Shown in pieces: positions 30,083 through 42,594 of a stretch of DNA of 64,000 bases (the first letter of the stretch is position 1; every line of letters begins with the position of its first letter). The translations under genes were made by a program, and so were the position numbers. Source of the stretch: Serratia liquefaciens ATCC 27592 (GTDB taxonomy: Bacteria; Pseudomonadota; Gammaproteobacteria; Enterobacterales; Enterobacteriaceae). The stretch is taken from positions 1,674,001-1,738,000 of the forward strand of contig NC_021741.1 in NCBI RefSeq assembly GCF_000422085.1, read 5' to 3'. A model generated the notes under the pieces. It did no database searches. It had not been told where the DNA came from and saw only the letters and a program-made list of their open reading frames with translations.

Positions 30083-31426
30083 GTGAGTAACATGTCGCTC
30101 GATTTTTCCCAGAATGAGTTCCAGCCATTGGCCGCGCGGATGCGGCCAACCACGCTGGCGCAATACATCGGCCAGCAACACCTGCTGGCTGCCGGTAAGC
30201 CTTTGCCGCGCGCCATCGAGGCGGGGCAACTGCATTCGATGATTCTGTGGGGGCCGCCCGGCACCGGGAAAACGACGCTGGCGGAGCTGATCGGCCGCTA
30301 CGGCCAGGCGGACGTCGAGCGAATTTCCGCCGTGACATCGGGCATCAAAGAAATCCGTGAGGCGATTGAGCGGGCACGACAGAATCGTGACGCCGGTCGT
30401 CGCACCATTTTGTTTGTCGATGAAGTACACCGTTTCAACAAAAGCCAGCAGGATGCCTTTCTGCCGCATATTGAAGACGGCACCATTACCTTTATCGGCG
30501 CGACAACCGAAAACCCGTCCTTTGAGCTTAACTCGGCGCTGTTGTCCCGCGCCCGCGTGTATTTGCTGAAAGCGTTGACGGCAGAAGATATCAGCCAGGT
30601 GCTTGATCAGGCGATGCAGGACAACAGCCGGGGGTTTGGCGGCCAGAATATCGAGCTGCCGGAAGAGACTCGCCGCATGCTGTCGGAACTGGTGGGCGGC
30701 GATGCGCGCCGGGCGTTGAACAGCCTGGAGATGATGGCGGACATGGCGGAGATCGACGCTAAAGGCATTCGCGTGCTGACGCCGGAATTACTGAAAGAAG
30801 TCTCCGGCGAACGCAGCGCGCGCTTCGACAATAAAGGCGATCGTTTTTACGATCTTATTTCGGCGCTGCATAAATCGGTGCGAGGTTCCGCCCCGGATGC
30901 TGCGCTGTACTGGTATGCGCGCATTATTACCGCCGGAGGCGATCCGCTGTATGTGGCGCGCCGGCTGCTGGCCATTGCTTCGGAAGATGTCGGCAATGCC
31001 GATCCGCGCGGTATGCAGGTGGCGATAGCCGCCTGGGACTGCTTTACACGCGTTGGTCCGGCCGAAGGTGAACGTGCGATTGCTCAAGCGATCGTTTACC
31101 TGGCCTGCGCGCCAAAAAGTAATGCCGTTTATACCGCCTTCAAAGCGGCGATGCGCGATGCTAAAGAGCGGGCGGATTATGATGTGCCCGAACATCTGCG
31201 CAATGCGCCAACCAAGCTGATGAAGGAAATGGGGCTGGGTGCAGAGTACCGTTACGCTCATGACGAACCCAATGCCTATGCCGCCGGTGAGGACTATTTC
31301 CCGGCCGAAATGGCCAGGACGCGTTACTATCATCCAACCTCACGCGGGCTGGAAGGTAAAATCGGCGAAAAGCTGGCATGGCTGGCTGAGCAGGATCAAA
31401 ATAGCCAGACAAAACGCTACCGCTAG
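30083..31426 (+). CDS. rarA: Replication-associated recombination protein A (MgsA/RarA)
   Basis: AAA+ ATPase of the clamp-loader-like family that acts at stalled or gapped replication forks and interacts with SSB. The 447 residues equal the E. coli length. Walker A is GPPGTGKT at 57-64, Walker B is [12 protein letters not shown], and the sensor-1 region is [20 protein letters not shown]. The C-terminal tetramerisation domain follows. The start is a GTG preceded by GAGG with 5-nt spacing. It is tightly linked to lolA. Confidence 0.97.
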   Translation: MSNMSLDFSQNEFQPLAARMRPTTLAQYIGQQHLLAAGKPLPRAIEAGQLHSMILWGPPGTGKTTLAELIGRYGQADVERISAVTSGIKEIREAIERARQNRDAGRRTILFVDEVHRFNKSQQDAFLPHIEDGTITFIGATTENPSFELNSALLSRARVYLLKALTAEDISQVLDQAMQDNSRGFGGQNIELPEETRRMLSELVGGDARRALNSLEMMADMAEIDAKGIRVLTPELLKEVSGERSARFDNKGDRFYDLISALHKSVRGSAPDAALYWYARIITAGGDPLYVARRLLAIASEDVGNADPRGMQVAIAAWDCFTRVGPAEGERAIAQAIVYLACAPKSNAVYTAFKAAMRDAKERADYDVPEHLRNAPTKLMKEMGLGAEYRYAHDEPNAYAAGEDYFPAEMARTRYYHPTSRGLEGKIGEKLAWLAEQDQNSQTKRYR

Positions 31427-31465
31427 CGTTGCCGTTGCGGTAAGGTTAGCGGGTACCACTCTTCC

Positions 31466-32828
<1,363 letters not shown>

Positions 32829-32846
32829 CGTATTGCCAGTTCTATG

Positions 32847-32872
32847 AAAAGCGCCTGCGGGCGCTTTTTTTA
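32847..32872 (+). terminator. Rho-independent terminator of serS
   Basis: Stem AAAAGCGCC / GGCGCTTTT with a TGCG loop and a T-rich tail, 19 nt after the serS stop codon. Confidence 0.92.
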
Positions 32873-33098
32873 TAAGAAAATTATTATCCTTTTGTTCGAA
32901 AGGACTTTTTCTTTCATCTCCTTCCCCCGCTTTATTGATAGCAGACAAAGTTCACTACCCACTTCTGAGTAATATCCCTTTATAGAGGAGGGTTTTTACT
33001 CAAGCTCATCAGCAGACATCAGTTCTGTCTCCTCTGCTCGCCGCCTTGAGTCAAAGGCATGACGTTTATCAATACCAGGGTAAAACGTGGAGTGAGTT

Positions 33099-35552
33099 AT
33101 GTCGGAAAACAAAGAAAACAGCCAAGTGTCTGCAGGCGTCAGCCGTCGCGCCTTGGTAAAGTCCGGTGGTATCGTCGGGCTGGCTATGGCCGTGGGGGGT
33201 ATAGCCCTACCGTTTAGTCGCCGCGCATTGGCGGATTCAATCAGCGAAGGTGTGCAAAAAACCGCGCAGGATAAAGTGGTTTGGGGGGCTTGCTCGGTCA
33301 ACTGCGGCAGCCGCTGCGCCTTGCGTTTGCACGTGCGTGATAACGAAGTCTATTGGGTCGAAACCGATAACACCGGGCTGGACGCATATGGCGACCACCA
33401 GGTTCGGGCCTGTTTGCGTGGCCGTTCTATTCGCCGCCGCATGAATCATCCCGATCGTCTGAATTACCCGATGAAACGCGTTGGCAAGCGGGGTGAAGGC
33501 AAGTTCAAGCGCATCAGTTGGGAAGAAGCTTTTGATAGCATTGCCGACAACCTAAAACGCATCGTCGAACAGTACGGTAACGAAGCAGTATATATCAATT
33601 ACACCTCGGGCATCGTCGGCGGCAATATTACCCGTTCGTCACCGAATGCGTCGCTGGTCGCTCGGCTGATGAACTGCTATGGCGGTTACCTCAGCCAGTA
33701 TGGCACCTACAGCACAGCGCAAATCGCCTGCGCCATGCCCTATACCTATGGCAGCAACGAAGGCAACAGCACGTCTGACATCGAAAACAGCAAGCTGGTG
33801 GTGATGTTCGGTAACAACCCGGCGGAAACGCGGATGAGCGGCGGCGGCATTACCTATTATCTGGAGCAGGCGCGTGAACGTTCTCATGCGCGCATGATCG
33901 TTATCGATCCGCGTTATACCGATACGGCCGCCGGACGTGAGGACGAATGGATCCCTATTCGTCCCGGCACGGATGCGGCATTGGTTGCCGGGCTGGCGCA
34001 TGTATTGATCAGTGAACAGTTGGTCGACCAACCGTTTCTGGATCGGTATTGCATCGGCTATGACGAAAAAACCTTGCCAGCCGATGCGCCGGTAAATGGG
34101 CATTATAAGGCTTACATTCTTGGGCAAGGTGAAGACGGCGTTGAAAAAACGCCGCAGTGGGCAGCGAAAATTACCGGCATTCCGGCCGAACGTATTATCA
34201 AACTGGCGCGGGAAATAGGCACGGCGAAACCAGCCTACATCTGCCAGGGCTGGGGGCCACAGCGACAGGCCAATGGCGAACTGACCTCGCGTGCAATCGC
34301 CATGCTGCCTATCCTGACCGGCAATGTTGGCATCAATGGCGGCAACAGCGGGGCGCGTGAATCAACCTACACCATTACCATTGAGCGGATGCCGGTATTG
34401 GCAAACCCGGTCAAAGCGCAAATCTCCTGTTTTAGCTGGACCGATGCCATAGTGCGCGGCCCGGAAATGACCGCCAAACGCGACGGGGTACGTGGGCAGG
34501 ACAAACTGAATGTGCCGATCAAGTTCATCTGGAACTATGCCGGCAACACCATCACCAACCAGCATTCCGACATCAACAAAACCCACGATATTTTGCAGGA
34601 TGAATCCCAGTGCGAAATGATCGTGGTGCTCGAAAACTTTATGACCTCGTCGGCCAAATATGCCGACATTTTACTGCCGGATCTGATGACCGTCGAACAG
34701 GAAGACATTATTCCCAACGACTATGCCGGCAACATGGGGTACCTGATCTTTATCCAGCCTGCAACCCCCGCCAAATTTGAACGCAAGGGCATCTATGAGG
34801 TGCTGAGTGAAGTGGCGCGTCGGCTGGGGCCTGAGGTGCATCAGAAGTTCACCGAAGGGCGCACTCAGGCACAGTGGTTGCAACATTTGTACGTCAAAAT
34901 GCAAGACAGGGATCCGCTGCTGCCGGGTTATGAAGAGTTGCGCAGTATGGGGATTTATAAGCGTAAAGATCCCAATGGGCATTTTGTCGCCTACAAAAAA
35001 TTTCGCCAGGATCCCGAAGCGAATCCATTAAAAACGCCGTCCGGCAAGATAGAAATCTATTCCTCCAGGCTGGCTGAGATCGCCGACAGCTGGCAGTTGG
35101 AAAAAGATGAAACCATCAGCCCGTTGCCAATTTACGCCTCTACTTTTGAAGGTTGGGACGATCCTCTGCGCAACACCTACCCATTGCAAATGTTTGGCTT
35201 CCATTGCAAGGCCCGTACCCACTCGACCTACGGCAACATCGATGTGTTGCAGGCGGCCTGTCGTCAGGAGGTGTGGATCAACCCACTGGACGCCCAGTCG
35301 CGCGGCATTATCGGCGGCGACAAGGTGCGGGTATTTAATGGGCGTGGCGAAGTGCGTGTCGAAGCCAAAGTGACGCCGCGGATCATGCCTGGCGTTGTCG
35401 CGATGGGGCAGGGAGCCTGGCATCAGGCCGATATGCGCGGTGACCGTGTCGACCATGGTGCCTGTATGAATACCCTGACCACCCACCGGCCTTCGCCGTT
35501 GGCCAAGGGTAATCCGCAGCATACCAACCTGATTCAAATCGAAAAGGTATAA
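33099..35552 (+). CDS. dmsA: Anaerobic dimethyl sulfoxide reductase catalytic subunit A
   Basis: Molybdenum bis-PGD catalytic subunit that reduces DMSO and some N-oxides as terminal acceptors. The 817-residue precursor has a Tat signal (SRRALVK, R16-R17) with a hydrophobic stretch to about residue 35. A [4Fe-4S] motif follows (C65-x3-C69-x3-C73 and C105). The molybdopterin oxidoreductase and dinucleotide-binding domains match E. coli DmsA throughout. GGAGTGAG precedes the ATG. It is the first gene of dmsABCD; a palindromic repeat separates it from dmsB. An FNR-type promoter is expected, but only a weak candidate site was seen upstream. Confidence 0.96.
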   Translation: MSENKENSQVSAGVSRRALVKSGGIVGLAMAVGGIALPFSRRALADSISEGVQKTAQDKVVWGACSVNCGSRCALRLHVRDNEVYWVETDNTGLDAYGDHQVRACLRGRSIRRRMNHPDRLNYPMKRVGKRGEGKFKRISWEEAFDSIADNLKRIVEQYGNEAVYINYTSGIVGGNITRSSPNASLVARLMNCYGGYLSQYGTYSTAQIACAMPYTYGSNEGNSTSDIENSKLVVMFGNNPAETRMSGGGITYYLEQARERSHARMIVIDPRYTDTAAGREDEWIPIRPGTDAALVAGLAHVLISEQLVDQPFLDRYCIGYDEKTLPADAPVNGHYKAYILGQGEDGVEKTPQWAAKITGIPAERIIKLAREIGTAKPAYICQGWGPQRQANGELTSRAIAMLPILTGNVGINGGNSGARESTYTITIERMPVLANPVKAQISCFSWTDAIVRGPEMTAKRDGVRGQDKLNVPIKFIWNYAGNTITNQHSDINKTHDILQDESQCEMIVVLENFMTSSAKYADILLPDLMTVEQEDIIPNDYAGNMGYLIFIQPATPAKFERKGIYEVLSEVARRLGPEVHQKFTEGRTQAQWLQHLYVKMQDRDPLLPGYEELRSMGIYKRKDPNGHFVAYKKFRQDPEANPLKTPSGKIEIYSSRLAEIADSWQLEKDETISPLPIYASTFEGWDDPLRNTYPLQMFGFHCKARTHSTYGNIDVLQAACRQEVWINPLDAQSRGIIGGDKVRVFNGRGEVRVEAKVTPRIMPGVVAMGQGAWHQADMRGDRVDHGACMNTLTTHRPSPLAKGNPQHTNLIQIEKV

Positions 35553-35560
35553 CCCTGCGT

Positions 35561-35676
35561 ACTTGAAGCCGCATCTTTGTTGGCCGCCTGCGCTTACCCC
35601 AGTCACGTACTACCTGTACGCATCCTGGGGATGCGCTTAGTTGCCGCCGCGATGCAACTCCAACTACCTCGGGTGT
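35561..35676. repeat. Palindromic interspersed repeat in the dmsA-dmsB gap
   Basis: About 115 nt with strong dyad symmetry. The core hairpin is CCCCAG (35597) / CTGGGG (35625) with an inner GTAC/GTAC pair. Flanking arms pair imperfectly: GCATC (35571) with GATGC (35651), and GGCCGCC with a GCCGCC-rich partner. A partial copy of its left end lies upstream of ltaE. It fits the class of short non-coding palindromic elements common in Serratia and Yersinia intergenic DNA. Here it lies inside an operon. Confidence 0.65.
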
Positions 35677-35689
35677 AAGGGAGGACCAA

Positions 35690-36340
35690 ATGACTCAGCA
35701 ATATGGATTCTTTATCGATTCAAGTCGTTGCACTGGCTGCAAAACCTGCGAACTGGCTTGCAAAGACTATAAAAATTTGACGCCGGACGTCAGTTTCCGC
35801 CGCATCTATGAATATGCCGGAGGAGATTGGTTCCAGGATGGCGACGGCTGGCAACAAAACGTGTTCGCCTATTATCTGTCGATTGCCTGCAACCACTGTG
35901 AAGATCCCGCCTGCACCAAAGTGTGTCCGACCGGCGCGATGCACAAGCGGGAAGACGGCTTTGTAGTGGTGAATGAAAAGGTGTGTATCGGCTGTCGCTA
36001 CTGCCATATGGCCTGCCCATACGGCGCACCTCAGTACAATTCAACCAAGGGCCACATGACCAAGTGCGATGGCTGTTATAAGCGGGTAGCCGAAGGCCAT
36101 AAACCTATCTGCGTGGAATCTTGTCCACTGCGGGCCCTGGATTTTGGCCCGATTGAGCAACTGCGGCAGCAGCATGGTTCTCTGGCGCAGGTGGCCCCCC
36201 TTGCCGGCGGCGCATTTTACCCGACCGTGCCTGGTGGTAAAACCCAATGCCAACAGCCGCCCAAGTGGCGACACCACTGGCTATTTGGCCAATCCAAAGG
36301 AGGTTTGATATGGGCATGGGATGGCAAGAATGGCCGCTGA
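35690..36340 (+). CDS. dmsB: DMSO reductase iron-sulfur subunit B, 3' frameshift
   Basis: Electron-transfer subunit with four [4Fe-4S] clusters, linking DmsC to DmsA. Ferredoxin-type cysteine groups are complete (CTGCKTCELACK, CNHCEDPACTKVCP, CIGCRYCHMACP, CDGCYKR, CVESCP). The frame as written gives 216 residues with an atypical tail that overlaps dmsC. Dropping one C from the C6 run at 36195-36200 switches to a frame ending KPNANSRPSGDTTGYLANPK at a TGA at 36306-36308. That gives 205 residues, the length and C-terminus of E. coli DmsB, 1 nt before dmsC. The extra base is a real frameshift mutation or a sequencing error. All cluster ligands precede it. Confidence 0.93.
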   Translation: MTQQYGFFIDSSRCTGCKTCELACKDYKNLTPDVSFRRIYEYAGGDWFQDGDGWQQNVFAYYLSIACNHCEDPACTKVCPTGAMHKREDGFVVVNEKVCIGCRYCHMACPYGAPQYNSTKGHMTKCDGCYKRVAEGHKPICVESCPLRALDFGPIEQLRQQHGSLAQVAPLAGGAFYPTVPGGKTQCQQPPKWRHHWLFGQSKGGLIWAWDGKNGR

Positions 36341-37170
36341 TGTTGTTTACCGTATTGGGACAATGTGTGGTAGGGGGGGTTATCGTCATGGGGCTCGCCA
36401 TAATTGGCGGTAACCTGAACGAGCAGCAGCGCAGGGCAGTTCATCGCGCGATGTTCTTCCTGTGGTTGTTGATGGGCATCGCTTTCATTGCTTCCACGCT
36501 GCACCTCGGTTCGCCGTGGCGGGCGTTTAACTCGTTGAACCGCATTGGCGCTTCGGCATTGAGTAACGAAATAGCCGCTGGCGCCTTGTTCTTCGCCGTC
36601 GGCGGTTGTTATTGGCTGTTGGCGGTATTGGGCAAAATACCGCCGTTATTGGGTCGGGTGTGGTTGTGGGTGACCATGGCACTGGGCCTGGTCTTTGTTT
36701 ACATGATGACGCGGGTATATCAAATCGATACGGTGCCAACCTGGCATAACGGTTACACTACGCTGAGCTTTTTCCTGACGGTACCGATCGGGGGGCCGAT
36801 GCTGGGCGTTTTGTTGCTGCGTTTTGCGGGGCTGGACGTTACAACCCGGCATTCACTGGCTACCCTGAGCGTGGTGGCGCTGCTGGTCAGTCTGGGGAGC
36901 GTTATGATGCAAGGCTACGAACTGGCCAGCATCAGCAGTTCGGTACAGCAGGCATCAGCGCTGATCCCACAGTACGGCCAATTAATGGTTGGGCGTTTGG
37001 TGCTGGTGGTGCTGGGGTTGGGCTGCTGGATCTGCCCGCTACTGCGCCGTGGTAACGCTAGCGTGATGGGAATGGCTTTAGGTTTGATTCTGGTTATCGC
37101 CGGTGAGCTGGTTGGGCGGGGCGTGTTCTACGGCCTGCATATGACCGTCGGCATGGCGGTGGCCGGTTAA
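36310..37170 (+). CDS. dmsC: DMSO reductase membrane anchor subunit C
   Basis: Integral membrane subunit that oxidises menaquinol and anchors DmsAB to the inner membrane. The 286 residues form about eight hydrophobic helices. Conserved stretches include LHLGSPWRAFNSLNRIGASALSN (given in part) and the C-terminal GRGVFYGLHMTVGMAVAG. The start MGMGWQEWPL follows AAAGGAGG at ideal spacing and sits 1 nt after the ancestral dmsB stop; a longer start in the same frame would add 21 non-homologous residues. Confidence 0.95.
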   Translation: MGMGWQEWPLMLFTVLGQCVVGGVIVMGLAIIGGNLNEQQRRAVHRAMFFLWLLMGIAFIASTLHLGSPWRAFNSLNRIGASALSNEIAAGALFFAVGGCYWLLAVLGKIPPLLGRVWLWVTMALGLVFVYMMTRVYQIDTVPTWHNGYTTLSFFLTVPIGGPMLGVLLLRFAGLDVTTRHSLATLSVVALLVSLGSVMMQGYELASISSSVQQASALIPQYGQLMVGRLVLVVLGLGCWICPLLRRGNASVMGMALGLILVIAGELVGRGVFYGLHMTVGMAVAG

Positions 37171-37222
37171 TATTGTAGTGAGGCGCAGTGATAAACTGCG
37201 CCCTTAAAAGGATCCTTGATTT

Positions 37223-37840
37223 ATGACGCTTGAAAATATCGCTTTAACGGGGCGGGTACTGGGTGTGTTGCTGTACGCGCCGCCAGAAAGTGAAGACGGC
37301 CAACAGCTCTTGGCAACCCTGTCTGAATCTGAGTGGGTCAAAGAGTGGCCGTACGGCGATGCTGATCGGTTACAGAAGGCGGCTGCGCTGATTGCGACCG
37401 GTATTGAAGATCAACAGGATGAATCCCTGGCGGAAGCTTACCAACGTCTGTTTGTGGGGCCTGATACCTTACCGGCGCCATTATGGGGTTCGGTGTATCT
37501 GGACAAAGAGAACGTGCTGTTTGGTCATTCGACCCTGCGGTTGCGCAAGTGGTTACGGGCCAACGGCATAGAAGCTCAGCACGATCGCAATGAGCCGGAA
37601 GATCATATTGGCACTTTGCTGATGATGGTGGCGTGGCTGGCCGAAGAACGTCAGGGCGGGTTGGTCGAGCAACTGCTGACGAAACATTTGTTGCCATGGG
37701 CACCACGCTATCTGGAACTGCTGGAAGCCAATGCGCAGCATCCTTTCTATCAGGGACTGGCCCAATTAGCGCAAATCACCCTGGGTGCCTGGGGTGCGGA
37801 ATGCACGGCTGAAGTTGAATCTTTAGAACTGTATTTCTGA
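37223..37840 (+). CDS. dmsD: Tat proofreading chaperone DmsD
   Basis: TorD/DmsD family all-helical chaperone of 205 residues that binds the DmsA twin-arginine signal and holds the subunit until the cofactor is loaded. Conserved motifs are visible: YQRLFVGPDTLPAPLWGSVYLD, FGHSTLRLRKWL, and NEPEDHIGTLLMMVAWL, the family's EPxDHxG signature (each shown in part). It lies 52 nt after dmsC. In E. coli dmsD maps elsewhere (with ynfEFGH), so here chaperone and client are in one operon. Confidence 0.9.
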   Translation: MTLENIALTGRVLGVLLYAPPESEDGQQLLATLSESEWVKEWPYGDADRLQKAAALIATGIEDQQDESLAEAYQRLFVGPDTLPAPLWGSVYLDKENVLFGHSTLRLRKWLRANGIEAQHDRNEPEDHIGTLLMMVAWLAEERQGGLVEQLLTKHLLPWAPRYLELLEANAQHPFYQGLAQLAQITLGAWGAECTAEVESLELYF

Positions 37841-38013
37841 TAAAAAATGAATGGCCGTCAGGTGCCTAACATCGCAGGCGCCGGCGGCCACTCCGCCGTT
37901 AAATAGACCGCGTAATACAAATTGTGCGGTATACATATAAGAGCTGATTGACTTTTTTATCGCCAGTGGCATGATGCGCGCACTCTCATTGCGCGTTCGG
38001 TTTCAATCTCACT

Positions 38014-39159
38014 ATGTCCGCATACTCCCGCCCAGTGCTCCTGCTGCTCTGTGGCTTGTTGCTGCTCACGGTCTCTATCGCCGTATTGAATACGCTAGTC
38101 CCTCTTTGGTTGACTCATGCTCAGTTGTCAACCTGGCAGGTAGGAATGGTAAGTTCCTCTTACTTTACCGGCAATCTGGTCGGCACGCTGATTGCGGGCA
38201 AACTCATCCAGCGCATTGGTTTTACCCGCAGCTATCATCTTGCCTGTGTGGTATTCGCCGTGGCGACTGCCGGTATGGCATTGTCGCTCGATTTTTGGAG
38301 TTGGATGGGCTGGCGTTTCTTTGCCGGCATCGGCTGCGCCTGGATCTGGGTGATCGTCGAAAGCGCCTTGCTGCGGAGCGGTAATCTGTCTAACCGTGGG
38401 CAATTGCTGGCGGCTTATATGATGGTTTATTACCTGGGTACGGTTGTCGGCCAACTGCTGTTAAGTATGGTATCGACCGAACTGTTGAATGTGGTGCCAT
38501 GGGTCACGGCCATTGTGCTCAGTGCCACGCTGCCGATGCTGTTTGCCCGGGTTAACAGTCGGCACGACGAACCCCAACAGGCTGCGGTTTGGCCAATGTT
38601 GAAGCGCCGTAGCGCGCGGTTGGGGATTAATGGCTGTATCATTTCCGGCATTGTACTCGGCTCGCTATACGGCCTGATGCCGCTGTACCTGTCCCATCAG
38701 GGCATGAGTGACGCCAACGTGGGTTACTGGATGGCATTGCTGGTCAGCTCAGGCATTGTCGGGCAATGGCCGGTCGGGCGTCTGGCAGACCGCTATGGTC
38801 GTTTGCTGGTGCTGCGCATTCAGGTGTTTGTGGTGATCCTTGCCAGCATCGCCATGCTTGGTAACTATGCGATGGCACCGGCGTTGTTTATTCTCGGTTG
38901 TGCCGGGTTCACCTTATATCCGGTGGCGATGTCCTGGGCTTGTGAAAAGGCGTTGCCGCATGAGCTGGTGGCGATGAACCAGGCATTGTTGATGAGCTAT
39001 ACCATTGGCAGTCTGCTTGGCCCGTCGATGACGGCGCTGCTGATGCAAAATTATTCCGACCGCCTGTTGTTTGTGATGATTGCCGCCGTTGCCCTGGTCT
39101 ATCTGATGATGCTGCTGAGAAAGCCGGATCGTCACCACACTCCGTTGGCTGCCGCCTGA
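38014..39159 (+). CDS. ycaD: Major facilitator superfamily transporter YcaD
   Basis: Inner-membrane MFS permease of 381 residues with about 12 helices. The MFS loop motifs are visible ([22 protein letters not shown] after helix 2; [14 protein letters not shown] after helix 8). Close alignment with E. coli YcaD places it in the YfkF-type uncharacterised subgroup, and the substrate is unknown. It is not part of the dms operon: 170 nt separate it from dmsD. It converges on pflA with a shared terminator. Confidence 0.94.
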   Translation: MSAYSRPVLLLLCGLLLLTVSIAVLNTLVPLWLTHAQLSTWQVGMVSSSYFTGNLVGTLIAGKLIQRIGFTRSYHLACVVFAVATAGMALSLDFWSWMGWRFFAGIGCAWIWVIVESALLRSGNLSNRGQLLAAYMMVYYLGTVVGQLLLSMVSTELLNVVPWVTAIVLSATLPMLFARVNSRHDEPQQAAVWPMLKRRSARLGINGCIISGIVLGSLYGLMPLYLSHQGMSDANVGYWMALLVSSGIVGQWPVGRLADRYGRLLVLRIQVFVVILASIAMLGNYAMAPALFILGCAGFTLYPVAMSWACEKALPHELVAMNQALLMSYTIGSLLGPSMTALLMQNYSDRLLFVMIAAVALVYLMMLLRKPDRHHTPLAAA

Positions 39160-39163
39160 GCAT

Positions 39164-39196
39164 AAAAAACCCGGCCATCGTGTGCCGGGTTTTTTT
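39164..39196. terminator. Bidirectional terminator between ycaD and pflA
   Basis: Stem CCCGGC / GCCGGG with flanking A6 and T7 runs and an 8-nt loop, placed between convergent ycaD and pflA. The flanking runs make it functional in both directions. Confidence 0.9.
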
Positions 39197-39212
39197 GTTG
39201 TAGCTAACGGGC

Positions 39213-39953
39213 TCAGTAAATGACTTTGTGGCCGTAGCTTTCCAGAATGCTTTTCACGCGATCCATGGTTTCCGCTTTCGGCGGATGGACGCCGTCCAGC
39301 TTGTACTCTTCACCCATCGCCACCCATTTGTGCTTACCCAGTTCGTGATAGGGCAGCAGTTCGATTTTCTCGATGTTGGTCATGTCTTTAGTGAACTCAC
39401 CCAGCATATGCGTTGACTTGTCATCATCGGACCAGCCCGGCACTACCACATAACGGATCCAGGTGCGTTGATTACGTTTCGCCAGATAGCGGGCGAAATC
39501 CAGCGTGCGGTGGTTGGAAACGCCGACCAGATTCTGATGAATGTCGTCGTTCATCTGTTTGAGATCCAGCATCACCAAATCGGTGGCATCCAGCAGCTCA
39601 TCGATCACCGGATCGTAGCGGCGTACAAAGCCGTTGGTGTCCAGACAGGTATTGATCCCTTCTTCATGGCAGGCGCGGAACCAATCGCGGACGAATTCTG
39701 CCTGCAGTATGGCTTCACCACCGGAGGCCGTTACGCCACCGCCGGAGGCATTCATAAAGTGACGATAAGAGACGGCATCTTTCATCAATTCTTCAACGGT
39801 CACTTCTTTCCCGCCGTGGGTATCCCAGGTGTCACGGTTATGGCAATACAGGCAGCGCATCAGGCAGCCCTGGAAGAAGACGATAAAACGGATCCCCGGA
39901 CCGTCTACGGTGCCACAGGATTCGAAGGAGTGGATGCGACCTTTCACTGACAT
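39213..39953 (-). CDS. pflA: Pyruvate formate-lyase activating enzyme
   Basis: Radical-SAM enzyme that generates the glycyl radical on PflB. The 246 residues equal E. coli PflA and carry the CxxxCxxC cluster motif as CLMRCLYC near residues 30-37, plus the SAM-binding GGE-type stretch ([15 protein letters not shown]). The start [12 protein letters not shown] is homology-based, with GGAG 11 nt upstream; ten extra in-frame residues upstream are unlikely. It lies downstream of pflB, separated by a 304-nt gap with a terminator, as in E. coli. Confidence 0.97.
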   Translation of the reverse strand: MSVKGRIHSFESCGTVDGPGIRFIVFFQGCLMRCLYCHNRDTWDTHGGKEVTVEELMKDAVSYRHFMNASGGGVTASGGEAILQAEFVRDWFRACHEEGINTCLDTNGFVRRYDPVIDELLDATDLVMLDLKQMNDDIHQNLVGVSNHRTLDFARYLAKRNQRTWIRYVVVPGWSDDDKSTHMLGEFTKDMTNIEKIELLPYHELGKHKWVAMGEEYKLDGVHPPKAETMDRVKSILESYGHKVIY

Positions 39954-40099
39954 TGCGGGGTTTTCTCCAATATTGACTGTCAAACGCAGTCTAAAAGTAG
40001 GCTCATAACCGCCAGCCAGGGATCAGCGATGCAGCAACCGGGCAAGGCCCGACGACTGGGGTGAAACGATGCCTGTTGGCCGGTTATTACGCCGGATAA

Positions 40100-40153
40100 C
40101 TGTTTTGCCGGATATCCACCAATTCCATTCAGTATAGCTATCTGGCAAAACAG
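40100..40153. repeat. 15-bp inverted repeat upstream of pflA
   Basis: CTGTTTTGCCGGATA (40100-40114) pairs with TATCTGGCAAAACAG (40139-40153) with one mismatch across a 24-nt spacer. It could be an extended hairpin in the transcript or paired operator half-sites for pflA. No known regulator was matched. Confidence 0.7.
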
Positions 40154-40182
40154 ACTCTGAGTGAGTCAGGGTAGTGCATTTG

Positions 40183-40207
40183 CTAAAAAGGCCGGAAAGA
40201 TCCGGCC
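40183..40207 (-). terminator. Terminator of pflB
   Basis: Seven-bp stem GGCCGGA / TCCGGCC with an AAGA loop, followed on the minus strand by TTTTTAGC. It lies about 50 nt after the pflB stop. Confidence 0.85.
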
Positions 40208-40226
40208 CCGAATTTCAGCTTGACTA

Positions 40227-40248
40227 CCGGGCGGGAAACCCCGCCCGG
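40227..40248 (-). terminator. Additional stable hairpin after pflB
   Basis: Nine-bp stem CCGGGCGGG / CCCGCCCGG with a 4-nt loop, 10 nt after the pflB stop. It has no T-tail and probably protects the 3' end or assists the next terminator. Confidence 0.55.
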
Positions 40249-40257
40249 ATGGGGCAA

Positions 40258-42540
<2,283 letters not shown>

Positions 42541-42594
42541 TATACACCTACCTTTAATTGTGGAGTTCTAACTCGGCGCGCGATAACTAACAGC

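Larger units (their letters stand above)
39954..40257. other. Non-coding gap between pflB and pflA
   Basis: This 304-nt stretch contains no gene. Reading on the minus strand it holds two hairpins after pflB (one a proper terminator), a long inverted repeat centred near 40126, and the presumed pflA promoter. Confidence 0.6.

Noticed and set aside
32935..32948. FNR site for dmsA (TTGAT-AGCA-GACAA)
   Set aside because: The right half matches only three of five bases; location is plausible but the match is too weak to annotate.
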